A DNA stretch of 37,331 nt from Desulfobacterales bacterium HSG2 (lineage in GTDB: Bacteria > Desulfobacterota > Desulfobacteria > Desulfobacterales > 4be13), in contig JAUCGI010000022.1 in the NCBI GenBank assembly GCA_030378035.1, positions 1 through 37,331 on the forward strand, given 5' to 3'. Position 1 is the first letter of the stretch. Each line of letters starts with the position of its first letter. A program made the translations under genes and the position numbers. The notes under the pieces are model-generated. The model saw nothing but the letters and a program-made list of their open reading frames with translations, had not been told where the DNA came from and did not search any database. Shown in pieces: positions 8,926 through 19,400 of this stretch.

Positions 8926-9244
8926 CTGATTATAACGGATTTAGGGGAGCCTCCCTCTGACCCGCCATGGTCTGTCTGTCTGAGCGGAACTCAACGCGGA
9001 GGACGCAGAGGACGCGGAGTCACGCAGAGTCACGCGGAGGAAATCACCCGGATCCTCCGCCCCGCCGCCCACCGGGTTGGGAGTCGGAGCGGCCTGACAG
9101 TGCCTGAGACAATGTCCTCCCCGGCCGGCTGTGTTCCCCAACCTGATGGCGGTGATCCTCCGCTCCGGTCCGCTGATATCTCTGCGTGTCTCCGCGTTCT
9201 CCGCGACCTCTGCGTTGAGCCTCCCCTAAATCCGTTATAATCAG
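8926..9244. mobile_element. MITE-like palindromic element, copy 1 (319 bp)
   Basis: The ends are perfect 24-bp inverted repeats (8926-8949 with 9221-9244) beginning CTGATTATAACGG and running into AGGGGAG. Inside them the arms stay partly complementary through GC-rich runs built on CGCGGAG and CGCAGAG, so a strand could fold into a long hairpin. Perfect 8-bp duplications flank it. It carries no transposase; the small open frames inside look spurious. It lies 22 bp beyond the stop of the UvrD-type helicase gene. A second copy is at 33448-33665. Mobilisation by a transposase elsewhere is inferred. Confidence 0.85.
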
Positions 9245-9252
9245 CTTTTTGT
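9245..9252. repeat. Target-site duplication, right copy (CTTTTTGT)
   Basis: Identical to 8918-8925 and directly adjacent to the right inverted repeat. Confidence 0.8.
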
Positions 9253-9265
9253 TATGTACACAGGT

Positions 9266-11407
9266 CTATGATAGTAAAAACCTGCTCGATTTGCCAAAGC
9301 TCGTCACCACAACCTCTTTTCTTGCCCGGGTCGCGGCGACGTAAAGCAGGGCCCGCTCACGGACTTCCGATTCCCTCCGAACCACCTGATCCGGGGAATC
9401 GCTTTCCCCGCCTTCATAGGGAATCATTCCGTCATTGACGCTGGCAATGATGATCCGGTCAAACTCAATCCCTTTGACGCGATGCATGGTTGCCAGACGA
9501 ACGCCCTCTGCCCGGCGCTCATCTGCCTTGCTGCGCCGAATACGGTACACCGGAATCCCTTCGCCGACAAGGGCGCTCTCATACTGTTTCAGGAGGTGAT
9601 TGGTGCGGACGGCCAGGCATGCATTTTTCAAAGACCCTTCTCCGGCACTGATCTGTTTAAGGTATCGGATAATAAAATCAAGCTCCTCCTGAAACGCTGC
9701 AAAATGATGAACCCCGGGTAATTCGCCATGAAGCAGGGATTTATATCCCTTCTGATCATCCGCTCCGCCGTTCAGATCATCTGTCTCAACATTTTTAAGC
9801 AGATTTACCGCCCAACTGCGAGTTTCGTCAGTTGTACGATAGTTGATCCTCAGTTTTCTGCTTCGGCCCCGGATGTTGATACCGCACTGACTGAGTACGA
9901 CCTTGTGCTGATAAATCCGCTGATGCGCGTCCCCGGCGATAAAAATGTCATTTTTGGCACCGTGTTTGCCAACAATCTCCCGGATCAGCCTGAACGCCTG
10001 CATGCTCATATCCTGAGCTTCGTCAACAATGACGGATTTGTAGGGAAGGATATCCTTTTTCCTCTTGAGCAGCAGCCTTGCGTCCCGCATGGCATCATCG
10101 CTCTCCTTGAGATTATGTTCGTTCAGGAGCACACGATATTCCTCAAATACGCCCCAGACCGCTTTTCGCTCCTTCCGGTTCAGACGGGTCCCCCTGCCCA
10201 CACGGGAGGCTTTCATATATTCCGCTGCGGAAGTGATCCCCTGGGGCTGAATGACCCGTATCCATTCCTCCCGGTAAAAGGACGGATCGGGCGATGGCTG
10301 CGAGGGGGCCATATCGAGCGCCGCTTTCCAGAGCGGATCGGTTCGCATGCCGTAGTCAATCTCGTAATTGTAACCGTTCCTCCGGAGAAAAACAGATACC
10401 CATTTGTCAAGGTTCACCACCTCGATCCGCCGCATCTCCTCTTTTGTGCAGATATGGGTCAGATTCTCCCTGATATCCGCGGCCAGATTTTTGGTGAAGG
10501 TGGTAAAGAGGATACGGTCAGTATCCCTGTTAAAGCGATGCCGGGCCAGCCATTTTGCCCGATGCATCGCGACAACGGTTTTACCGGTTCCCGCGCCTCC
10601 GAGGACACGCACCGGTCCGTTCCAATCCCGTTCAGCAAGACTCAGCTGTGAAGGATGGAGAAAGACACGCCATTTCTCCAGCGGTGCGTTCAGAATGGCC
10701 GCCAGTTCAAGCTCATCCTCGACAACATAGAAACGGCCCCGGGAATCAGGCGTATCCAGAGCCGTTTCATAATCGTCCGTGTCAACCTTGTATGACGGCG
10801 TTCTTCCGGCTCGTTCCATGTCACTGTAAACCTCTTCAAAAGAATGCCCTTGCGCGAGGAAAAACAAGGCTTCATAAGCCTCTTCAGGGAGCTGGTCGGC
10901 AGCCTGATCCAGCTCCTCCTCGGATGTCAGACCGCGAACCAGAGGGAGCAGCATCTCCGGCACCCCCAGACGAATCACCTCACGATCCCGGATATGGGCG
11001 AACAGCGGGGGAACTCCGGTCTCGTCCGTTTGGGTCTCCCCGAGTTCAGCCCGGTCTTCATCCATATTGAACACCTGAATACTCCCGGTCTCCGGGTGAA
11101 CCCTGCAAACCTTTCTCTCTGCCCATTCATAAGCCTTGTCGTGATGATCGACCCACAGAAGCACATAAAGATTACCGGTCTCCGGCTTCAGGACGATCCC
11201 CCGGTAGGTCTTATCAATGCGAACCGATCTCAGATTCGGGTCCTTTGCCTTGGAGATTTTCTCATAATTGATTCCCGGTGACGCGGGATTTGCCTGGAAC
11301 TTGTTAATAAATCCGAGTACCTTATGCTGCTGATTTCGGGGAATCTTCGTTAGTGACGTGAGAATATCCGTTGCTATTGCGAATTTTATTTTGCGTTTTA
11401 AAGTCAT
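9266..11407 (-). CDS. UvrD/Rep-type DNA helicase with RelE/ParE-like N-terminal domain
   Basis: 713 residues. Residues ~1-115 resemble the RelE/ParE toxin fold as fused to some helicases (SLTKIPRNQQHKVLGFI..., SVRIDKTYRGIV, LLWVDHHDKAYEWAE). The helicase follows, with Walker A GGAGTGKTVVA (~274), motif II VDEAQDMSM (~462), a QRIYQHK segment, INYRTT, and motif VI LLYVAATRARKEVVV near the C-terminus. This is an SF1A 3'-5' helicase, shorter than UvrD. It would unwind DNA in repair or defence. It is the last gene of the island, 90 bp after a coupled ATPase/small-protein pair, an order reminiscent of Gabija, in which GajB is a UvrD-like helicase. Whether the N-terminal domain is a toxin, a nucleic-acid binder or just structural cannot be told from sequence. 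GAGG lies about 11 bases upstream of the start. Confidence 0.9.
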   Translation of the reverse strand: MTLKRKIKFAIATDILTSLTKIPRNQQHKVLGFINKFQANPASPGINYEKISKAKDPNLRSVRIDKTYRGIVLKPETGNLYVLLWVDHHDKAYEWAERKVCRVHPETGSIQVFNMDEDRAELGETQTDETGVPPLFAHIRDREVIRLGVPEMLLPLVRGLTSEEELDQAADQLPEEAYEALFFLAQGHSFEEVYSDMERAGRTPSYKVDTDDYETALDTPDSRGRFYVVEDELELAAILNAPLEKWRVFLHPSQLSLAERDWNGPVRVLGGAGTGKTVVAMHRAKWLARHRFNRDTDRILFTTFTKNLAADIRENLTHICTKEEMRRIEVVNLDKWVSVFLRRNGYNYEIDYGMRTDPLWKAALDMAPSQPSPDPSFYREEWIRVIQPQGITSAAEYMKASRVGRGTRLNRKERKAVWGVFEEYRVLLNEHNLKESDDAMRDARLLLKRKKDILPYKSVIVDEAQDMSMQAFRLIREIVGKHGAKNDIFIAGDAHQRIYQHKVVLSQCGINIRGRSRKLRINYRTTDETRSWAVNLLKNVETDDLNGGADDQKGYKSLLHGELPGVHHFAAFQEELDFIIRYLKQISAGEGSLKNACLAVRTNHLLKQYESALVGEGIPVYRIRRSKADERRAEGVRLATMHRVKGIEFDRIIIASVNDGMIPYEGGESDSPDQVVRRESEVRERALLYVAATRARKEVVVTSFGKSSRFLLS

Positions 11408-11497
11408 TTTATTCTATCCTCAAAAATTTGGGGTGTCCTTGCCGGGGATTTGGCAATCCTCCGGGAGCGTGCGGGGAAAAAGTTTCAGAACTACTGA

Positions 11498-12133
11498 TTA
11501 TTCATAATTGTTTCCCGGATGAAACCATTCCCTTAACACAGTTTTAATTTTCAGAAATGCCGGATCCGTACAATCACGAAAACTGACATCCGTGGCAATC
11601 TTCCTGTAAATCGATGAGGAACGCTGAATTTTTTTTTCTCTTAACAGCGCCTCGAAGGCCTCTTTCGGACGCTCCGGCTTGGATGCGTCCGCTTCCCATG
11701 TTCCGCTATTTTTTACAAAGTTCATTAAGGAGCGCAGTTCTGCCCATCCGGTATGGGTTGCCAGATGCGGTGAATTTGCCCACGCCCATATTTCCAGTTC
11801 CGGATCCGGAACGATCACCTCGGCCCTCTTTCTCCAGCCATTCCTTTCCAAATTTGTTTTTATCTCATCTGCAATTTCGCTCGCCGTCTTCTTTTCCTGT
11901 CCGCTGCCCTCCCGATCCAACAGGACCAGGGCATACTGATATTGCCTCTGGTAAGGTCTCAGAAATGCGGCCGCCTCTTTAAACACACCCGGATCACGAA
12001 GGGGATGAACATAAATGTCAAAATCTCTTCTTGTCAGCCTTCTCATCTGAAAAGCCTGATGCCGTGTCAGCAATCCCTCCATTGCAAACTGCATGTTTTT
12101 GTCCGCCACAAGAACAATCAGTTCTTTCATCAT
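11498..12133 (-). CDS. Small ATPase-partner protein, possible Toprim/DUF4276-like nuclease
   Basis: 211 residues from MMKELIVLVADKN. I chose this start because its ATG overlaps the TGA of the ATPase gene (ATGA), a typical translational coupling; an upstream in-frame Met would add 17 residues inside the ATPase gene. I cannot name the family with certainty. Visible features are a first strand LIVLVADKN, a second strand ending in acidic residues (ALVLLDREGSG), then VIVPDPELEIWAWA. Strand-DxE-helix-strand-E is compatible with a Toprim-like fold such as DUF4276 or RloB, but the first acidic residue is Asp instead of Glu. Its coupling to a RecF/OLD-type ATPase fits a two-part nuclease of the OLD/Gabija/PARIS kind. 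The small partner of the MADS ATPase (MAD4) is an alternative. Confidence 0.65.
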   Translation of the reverse strand: MMKELIVLVADKNMQFAMEGLLTRHQAFQMRRLTRRDFDIYVHPLRDPGVFKEAAAFLRPYQRQYQYALVLLDREGSGQEKKTASEIADEIKTNLERNGWRKRAEVIVPDPELEIWAWANSPHLATHTGWAELRSLMNFVKNSGTWEADASKPERPKEAFEALLREKKIQRSSSIYRKIATDVSFRDCTDPAFLKIKTVLREWFHPGNNYE

Positions 12134-13380
12134 TGAAGCACCCCCGCGGCGTGCAATGTCGCCAGATCGACATCCTTTTTCCAATCCCTCAGTTTCGGAT
12201 GCCTGTCACCCCGCACAATGTCAATGGTACCGGCATTCGTCTTGGAAAAGCATAAAATATCGCCGGGTTCGGACAGTCTCAGGACAACGGGCGAGTGGGT
12301 TGCCAGCATAATCGTATTGTCATACACAGACGAAAGCGACTGAATCACCGTTTCAATCGCCTGCGGATGGAGTCCGTTTTCCGGCTCCTCAATCATGTAT
12401 ATCTTGTTTGTGACGGGCAGATAGGCGACAAGTGTCTGGGCCAGCAGCCGCAACGTGCCGTCGGACAGAAGCCATGACGGTATCTCTGTTTCGTTATGAT
12501 AGACTATTGAAAGACGGAGATGGCGGTCTTCCGGTCTTTCTCTGACTTGTATTGCCCTGATATCGGGAAAAGCGGTCCTGACATGCTCCACCCAGCGGGC
12601 GAACACGGCCGGATGATTTTTTTCAAGATGCATAATCACCTTGGGCAAATTGCTTCCGGCAGGATCAAAATGGACAGGTGCGTCCGGTCGGCAGGCCCAG
12701 CGCATACTCACGCTGTTCAACTGAATGAACTCAATGCCCTCCGTCAGTATGTTTTTCACCCACAAAGAGACAGGGAAGCGACTCTCATCTTCGGGAATGC
12801 GGGCCAGGGCCGCCTTCTGGGGGCCCAGGCGGTAAGTAATGTTCCATTCGGTGGTTTCGGATCTGAAATAATCGTTTCCCCTGACGGTCTTGGAAACAAC
12901 TTTTCGCCAGCCAGCCGGACTTTTTCGCCAGGAACGGATGATATGCGCAGGCTCTTCCGGTTCCGATGGAAATGAGCGGATTTGCCTGTCTCCGGTGTCA
13001 TACCGATGCCTTCTGTTTTCTTCCCTGATTAACCATAATTGTTCATTTTCGATCACAATGCCGTCCGTCTCATTTTGGGCCAATGCGATTTCATATCGGG
13101 CGGTCTCGTATTTCTGATGTTTCTTTTCAGGCACTTTGAATTCCAAAGCAAATTCAAAACAATCTTTTGCCTGATTCCATGTCAGTTCCTGAAAATTGGA
13201 ACTTCTTTTTTGCACGGCGCTGACAGGTCCGTCATTCAGCATGTCCCTGACGAAGTTCAGCACATCGAAAAAAGAACTTTTTCCGCTGGCATTGGGCCCG
13301 ACGAGGATATTGTAAGGTTCCAATTCAACTTTGCCATGTCTGAATCCTTTGTAGGAAAGGATTTCAATTGTTCTAACCAT
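12130..13380 (-). CDS. RecF/OLD-type AAA ATPase (AAA_21), partner of 211-residue protein
   Basis: 416 residues. N-terminal MVRTIEILSYKGFRHG is typical of SMC/RecF-like ATPases that tether to DNA. Walker A is GPNASGKSSF (~28-37). Near the C-terminus are the ABC signature region LLSDGTLRLLAQ, Walker B IYMIEEPENGLHP and the switch LATHSPVV. No Toprim domain is fused, unlike OLD or GajA; that role may fall to the coupled downstream protein. GGGAG eight bases before the ATG supports the start. Likely a cytoplasmic ATP-dependent sensor or clamp in a defence complex. It follows the large DUF1998 helicase by about 90 bp. Confidence 0.9.
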   Translation of the reverse strand: MVRTIEILSYKGFRHGKVELEPYNILVGPNASGKSSFFDVLNFVRDMLNDGPVSAVQKRSSNFQELTWNQAKDCFEFALEFKVPEKKHQKYETARYEIALAQNETDGIVIENEQLWLIREENRRHRYDTGDRQIRSFPSEPEEPAHIIRSWRKSPAGWRKVVSKTVRGNDYFRSETTEWNITYRLGPQKAALARIPEDESRFPVSLWVKNILTEGIEFIQLNSVSMRWACRPDAPVHFDPAGSNLPKVIMHLEKNHPAVFARWVEHVRTAFPDIRAIQVRERPEDRHLRLSIVYHNETEIPSWLLSDGTLRLLAQTLVAYLPVTNKIYMIEEPENGLHPQAIETVIQSLSSVYDNTIMLATHSPVVLRLSEPGDILCFSKTNAGTIDIVRGDRHPKLRDWKKDVDLATLHAAGVLQ

Positions 13381-13470
13381 TAAGTTTCTCCCTGATTTGT
13401 TCCGATGAAATCAATAGGCGTTCGATGAATCCGGGGGCAGATTCCCTTATCAAAAAGGGATAAGCACGGA

Positions 13471-16400
13471 TTATCGAAAGAGATCCGCTCCGGTTTCCAC
13501 AGCCCGCCACCCCTGATCCTCAAACACCTTTGCATATTCCGCCTGCTCAGGCAGCAGAAGGGCGGTCTTCCTGTCGCTCCACGCCAGTTCCGCCTCACCG
13601 ACAATCTTTCCGTTCTTGTCAGCAAGCTCGTATCCGACCTGGGGCGCGGGCCATCCCTTTTGGGCCAGTTTTCTCAGTAAGTCATGGAGTTCCGGGTCAG
13701 TTAGTTCCCGGACCTCTTCCCATTCGTCAAATCTGTCTCCGGCCGGTTCGGTCTGACGATTATCCGGAATGCCGTCATATTCTCCGCCGGTCTTCTCCCC
13801 GTGTGTGGAAAAGAAAGCCGAGGGGAGAAACTGAAACAGATTGTAAAGCCTGAGCCAGCCGTTCCATGCCGGCTCAAATTCCTGCATTTCCCGTTTTTCC
13901 GGGAGGTCCGAGAGAGAACAGGCTAGGCGCATTTCTGATATGCGGCCTGACTGTATGGCCGCGCTTTCAATCGCGGCAAATATCCGCACAAAGGATTCCG
14001 CATCCCCGGACTCGGATAATCCGTAAAAACAGGGTCCACTCACATCATCAAGGATTTCCGCTATCTCCTCCGGGAGATGTTTTCGGGCCTTGTCCGACCA
14101 TTCCTTTTTCGCGGAGGGCGTTGAAAACCGCTGTTTATCGAGCAGCAACAGCCCGTGCGTGAATGCGTAATATGCCCATTTCTCCGGCTCGGGATTGGCA
14201 AGAAATCGGATCAGCCATGCAAAGCTGTCCGATTTGCAAACATTCTGAAAGGATTCAATGGAATAGAGTCCCAACAGTTTTTTGTATTTTCCGGCATCCC
14301 GGGGAATCAGAGGATTTTCAAAATATTCTCCCCGGGGGTGCCGGCGATTCTCCACATCCTTCCAGGAGAGGGACCACACATAATATCTGCCGCTTTGGGC
14401 AATGGCGCTGCGCTGGGCCATATCCTGAGCCGCCCGGTCCCGATGATGGAAAAAACCGTCCGTAAATACGGCAACGGGTTTGCCCCTGTCCCGGCCGCGG
14501 GCCGGGCGGAACAGAAAGTCTGCTTTTGACGGGACGCGGACGCCGTCTGCCGGGCCCAGACTGACCTGGGGTTCCACATACCAGGGACGATCTCCGATTT
14601 TAAAGAAATAACCGGGTTTGCCGTGAACCACCTCCTTCCGTAACACCGCGTTCCGCCCATCCGTCTCTGTTCGTCCAATGGCCTCGATAAACCGGGCTTC
14701 AAGCTCGCTGTCAAACAGGGCATTTATCCGCACCGTTTTCAGACTCTTTGTCCGAACCAGTTGATCCTGATGGCTCAGAATTTCGGAAAGCATATCGATG
14801 GCCGTATCCCGGGACGTCCCCGCCATGGCATCGCTTCTCCGGTATGCGTACAGACACCTGTAACATCCGTCTTTGTCCGGATCCTGATTACAGGAGCATG
14901 CCCGGAGCGTGTCCAGGGCCGCTTCAAAAAGGGAGAGCATGGGCATCTCCGAGCGCATTAGTTGTTTCAGATATCCGGTACCTCCGGGCACAGTATCGTA
15001 AAGGACCAGATACTTCTTCCGAGCCGTTGCGTCCGGTACGGGTTCGTCATGCACCGTGCTTTGAAGATGATCAATGCTGCCGCGGAATATCCGCCTGAGG
15101 CCTAGGTGAAGCGCGGCCACAAAGGAAAGGAGTTTTTGCTCGGAACCCTCAAAGGTCGTAACCGGAAGCAGGATCCGGATCGCCTCGGATGAGAATTCCC
15201 TGTACAGATACACGCATTCGGTCAGATTCTTCTCCGAGTCCTGTTTCCGGGATGTGCAGGTCAGCGCGTGACGGATATCCGTGCCGACCTGAACCTTGCC
15301 GCAATGCCGGCAAATGACAAAGCCTTTGCGCGGCAGTTGTGTGCCGGCAATGGTGATTTTTTCGCCATGCTCGCCCTTTTCTCCGAAATTGATCTCTCTG
15401 AAAGATGCTCTGGACAAAAACTCGAACCCGAACGGAAGGTCGTCGCTCTCCACCCGGAACGCGTCCGAGATATCCCTCTCCTCAACATTCACCATCATCT
15501 GTTTGTTATAAAACATGGGTTCACGGACATCGCTGTCGTCGCCGATGCGGCTCTCCCTGTCCGATGTGGTGGCAAAGACCTGTCGCATTCGGAGCATTTC
15601 TCGTTTCTGTCCCGCGTCGGACCACATCATGCTTCCGCACTTGGGACAGACCGGGGTATCCTCTGATCTGCCGATCAGTTCCATGTACGAACACTTATCG
15701 CAAAATCGCCATGACTCGACTTCCGAGATCCCCAGCTCCACCTGATCCACCCGAACCTTCCGCCCGCCTGCATAAAAATTGCCGGCCGGGGCAAGCTCGC
15801 TGATCGCACTGACCCCGGGGCGTTCATAGTCGTATATCTGTACGTCATAATTTTTTTTCCCCTCCTGAACCTTCGTCTTTTTGCGATAGATGATGGAACG
15901 AAGCATCACCCCTGCCTCGGGAAACGCATAGTTGGGAATGAGTCCCTCGTCTGTGAGGAAATTAAGGGTCTGCCGGTCATTGATCCGTGTGACAATGGTG
16001 TGCAAAGCGTTCTTTTCACGTTTCATCTCGTCGAGTTCCTTTTGAAAGGGTTTGTCCCGGACAGGATGTTTCTCCTTTCTGCGGATCCTTTCGTTCAGCA
16101 GACGGACTTTCTTTTTGAGATTCTCCCGCTCCCGGTACAGGAGATGCAGGCCGTTGATGATGCGGTATGCCAGCGAATCCTCATTCTTTTTGTTCCCCTC
16201 CGCATAAGCCCTGAGACGCTTTATCGAGTCTTTATCCAAGGAATGGGCCGGCAGGGATGTTTTGGGCGAATTCGAGAACATTTCAATGAAATGATCGAAT
16301 AAGGCGGTTTGCTGGTTTCTGACAAAGCAGAGGAAATTGTGGGGGAATTTGTTCTCATTCACCGGTTCCAAGTTCCCGAGAACATGCCGCAACTGACGGG

Positions 16401-19400
16401 GAAGCGCGGTGGGGGAGATGCCGGTCTCCGCCCATCTGTCCAAGCAGAACGCGGTGAACTGGCGTTCCAGAACCGCGGACGCGTTCAGGAAAACCCCGGG
16501 CGGCGATATCATCCCCGCGATCATCTCCTCCGGCTCGGCAAAGAAATAGAGGTCATGGGGCCGGGCATTGGCAACCGCGAGGTTCAGAGCGTTTCCGTCG
16601 CGGCGGCCCGCCCGTCCAATACGCTGGAGATAATTGGCCTGATCCGGCGGGACCGAACAGAGAATCACGGAGGAGAGATCGCCGATATCGATCCCCATTT
16701 CCAGGGTGGGGGTGCAGGAGAGCAGATTCGGGTCCCAGGGGGCCGGGTCTTTCCGTTTGAACGCGCTCTCGAGGTTCTGGCGTTCATCCCTTTTCAGCAG
16801 GCCGGTATGCTCGGCCGCGAAGATTCGCCGCATGTTACCGGATGAATAGAGTTTGCCGTAATAGTCCGGGGCCGGTTTGCATTTCCGATAGCTTCCGTTG
16901 CAGTGAAACCGGAGACAGGGCGCGGCGTTCCAGTCTGCTTCGACAGATGCGGCGGAGATGTTGTGCCCGCATACGCGGCATCGGAATTGAACCACGCGTC
17001 GGGTGACGCGAAGTGCCTCCGGCAGGATGGCCCATACCTGTTCGCTTTTGGTCCGATGTTCGCTGAGTATCTTCTCTTTTACCAGGGTCTTCAGCACTAA
17101 GTCGTACAGTGCGGGGAGAAGCTCGCCGATCATGAGAGGGGAGAAGCATTTATGGGCCCATGATTCGTACCATGTCCTGCGGCTGCGTGAGGAGGGGAGC
17201 AGCGGGTCAAACCGGTCGATTTTTCCGGTGGTGAGGAATGCCGGTGCCCGGGTGTTCGGGCCGAAGTTGGGCATCCAGGGGATCCGGTGGATTCGGAAGG
17301 TGTTTCCCCGGTCCTGAATGTAGGTTTCGAGTGCCGGATGCAGGACGCCGCCCTGATTTCTGAGGTGCATGAGTATTCCGGTGAGAAACCGTTTCAGGGG
17401 CTTGGGATCCGACGGATCCAGTCCGGCGATTTCATTTTGAAGGGGGGGCAGGAGCGTGTTTGCCGCGTGATCCAGTAATGCGGGGTCCGGGTGTGCCACG
17501 GAGGAGCTTGTCTTTTCAAGGGTGCGTCCGATGCGTGATCTGAATCCGTATTCACTGAAGATTTCCCAACTGATGCGGCGATTTATGCTATCCGGCAGTT
17601 TGGAATCCGCCGGGAGGCTGTGATGCGCTTTCAGGTATTCGTAATCCTCGAACCAGGCCATGTTCGGTGCGAGAAATGCGGCAATGCGGGTGGGCTCATC
17701 CATTCGCTCCGACCAGTAACGGAGAAATGCCGGGGGGAGTTCCGCCAGGGTGAGGTTTTCTCCTTCAGCTTGCACAAACTGCTGGAGCGCGCTTCGGAAA
17801 TTGAACGGATAGGTCCGCGCGGCAAAGAAACCGGCCCGGTGCGCGGCATCCTGAACGGAATCCGAAAATGCGAGTAATTTTTTGTCGTCATTAAATGTGG
17901 AGGAATATATCTGGGCGATGATCACGCTGGTGAGACTGGCTGCCCGGGAGCCGATAATGGTGAGGCTGTTATGGGAATCGCAGTATGGGCAGTCGTGGGT
18001 CCCTGTCTGTTTGTCGCGGAGTGTTTTTGCGGATTTGGGAACAAAGACCCGAATCAGGGTTCCATGGCCGCAGGCCGGGCAGGTTTCAGGTGAGATTTTT
18101 GTGGCAAGGTTCAGGCAGTCCGGGCAGAGATGAGCGATTTTTCCGTCTGTGTGCAGGTTGCGGATATCCTCTTTTTCGGGGAAGAGGAAAATCACTTTGG
18201 GGTCGTTGCCGAAGAATGCGATGTAAAATGTCTGAAGGTCCGGGCTGACCGCGGCGTCGTTTTTCCGTTTCCGTCCGGCCCATGCCATGCTGTGGCATTC
18301 CCGGCAGTGAACAAGGGGGAGATGTTTCCCGGCCTGCTCCCGGGTCAGGTCATCTGCAAAGCGCAGGCGGGGGTTCGGAGAGACTTCGCCCACCATGCGA
18401 CGGAGTTCCCTGAGCCACAACTGAAACCGGATGTGGAGGAAAGGGACGGTGTGGCCGTGCGTGTCTGCCCGTGCGATTGAAATCAGGGCCAGCAAGCTGT
18501 TGATCAGGTTGATCCGGTAATCCTGATCGGTTTCACGGAGTTCCGGCATGGCTTTTTCCAGTTCCCGGAGGATATCCTCAGCCGTTCGGATGTCGCCTTT
18601 CAGGACTTTCAGGAGATTATGGAAGAGCCGGTGTCCCATCAACTGTTTGCCCAGGGCAATGCGGAAGCTTTCGGTCGTAAGGGTCTCCCGGGTGATTTTT
18701 TCTCCGAACCAGAGGGCGTACTGGGCCGTGAGGTATTCCGTGCAGGTCGGGTAGGTCTCCGGGTTGAGCAGGGGGGCCTGATCCGGAAGGTGAATGGCTG
18801 AAATGAGACTCTTTTCCAAAAATTCTCCGGGGGTCTTGCGGGATTCGGTGATGATGGCGTCTTTGCCAATCGGTTCTCCGAATATCTCTTCTGCATATCT
18901 CCGCAGGGTCTCCCTCTGCTCTGTGTCGCTTCCCAGGGTTGCGGAGGTTCCGATGCAGCAGAGGGAATTCCCGGGGGTTCTGACACGGGTTTTGATCCGG
19001 CGGATGAGGCAGGCGAGGTCTGTGCCCTGTGCGCCGTCAAAGGTGTGGAGTTCATCCACGACCAGGAAGCGGAGGGTTTCGGGGCTGTTCTGCTGCCACA
19101 GGGGGTAGTCGCCGGCTCGGATCAGGAGGTAATCGAGCATTTTGTAGTTGGTCAGGAGGATGTCCGGAGGGACGAGTCGCTGGGTCTCTTTGTTTGTGAT
19201 GATGCCGTCCCGGGTCATGACCATGCGCGGTTCTTTTTCGCTTTGTCCCACAAAGAGACCGGCGGTGATGTGTCCTCTCAGTTTGGGGTTGTCGTGGATG
19301 ATCCGGGCAAGGCGTCCGGCTTGGTCGGTGGCAAGGGCGTTCATGGGGTAAATCAGGATCGCTTTGATGCCCCGCTCTTTTTGGGTTTGGAGGGCGTGGT

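Noticed and set aside
8926..9244. Insertion sequence with a transposase
   Set aside because: No open frame inside resembles a transposase; the element is only 319 bp and palindromic.
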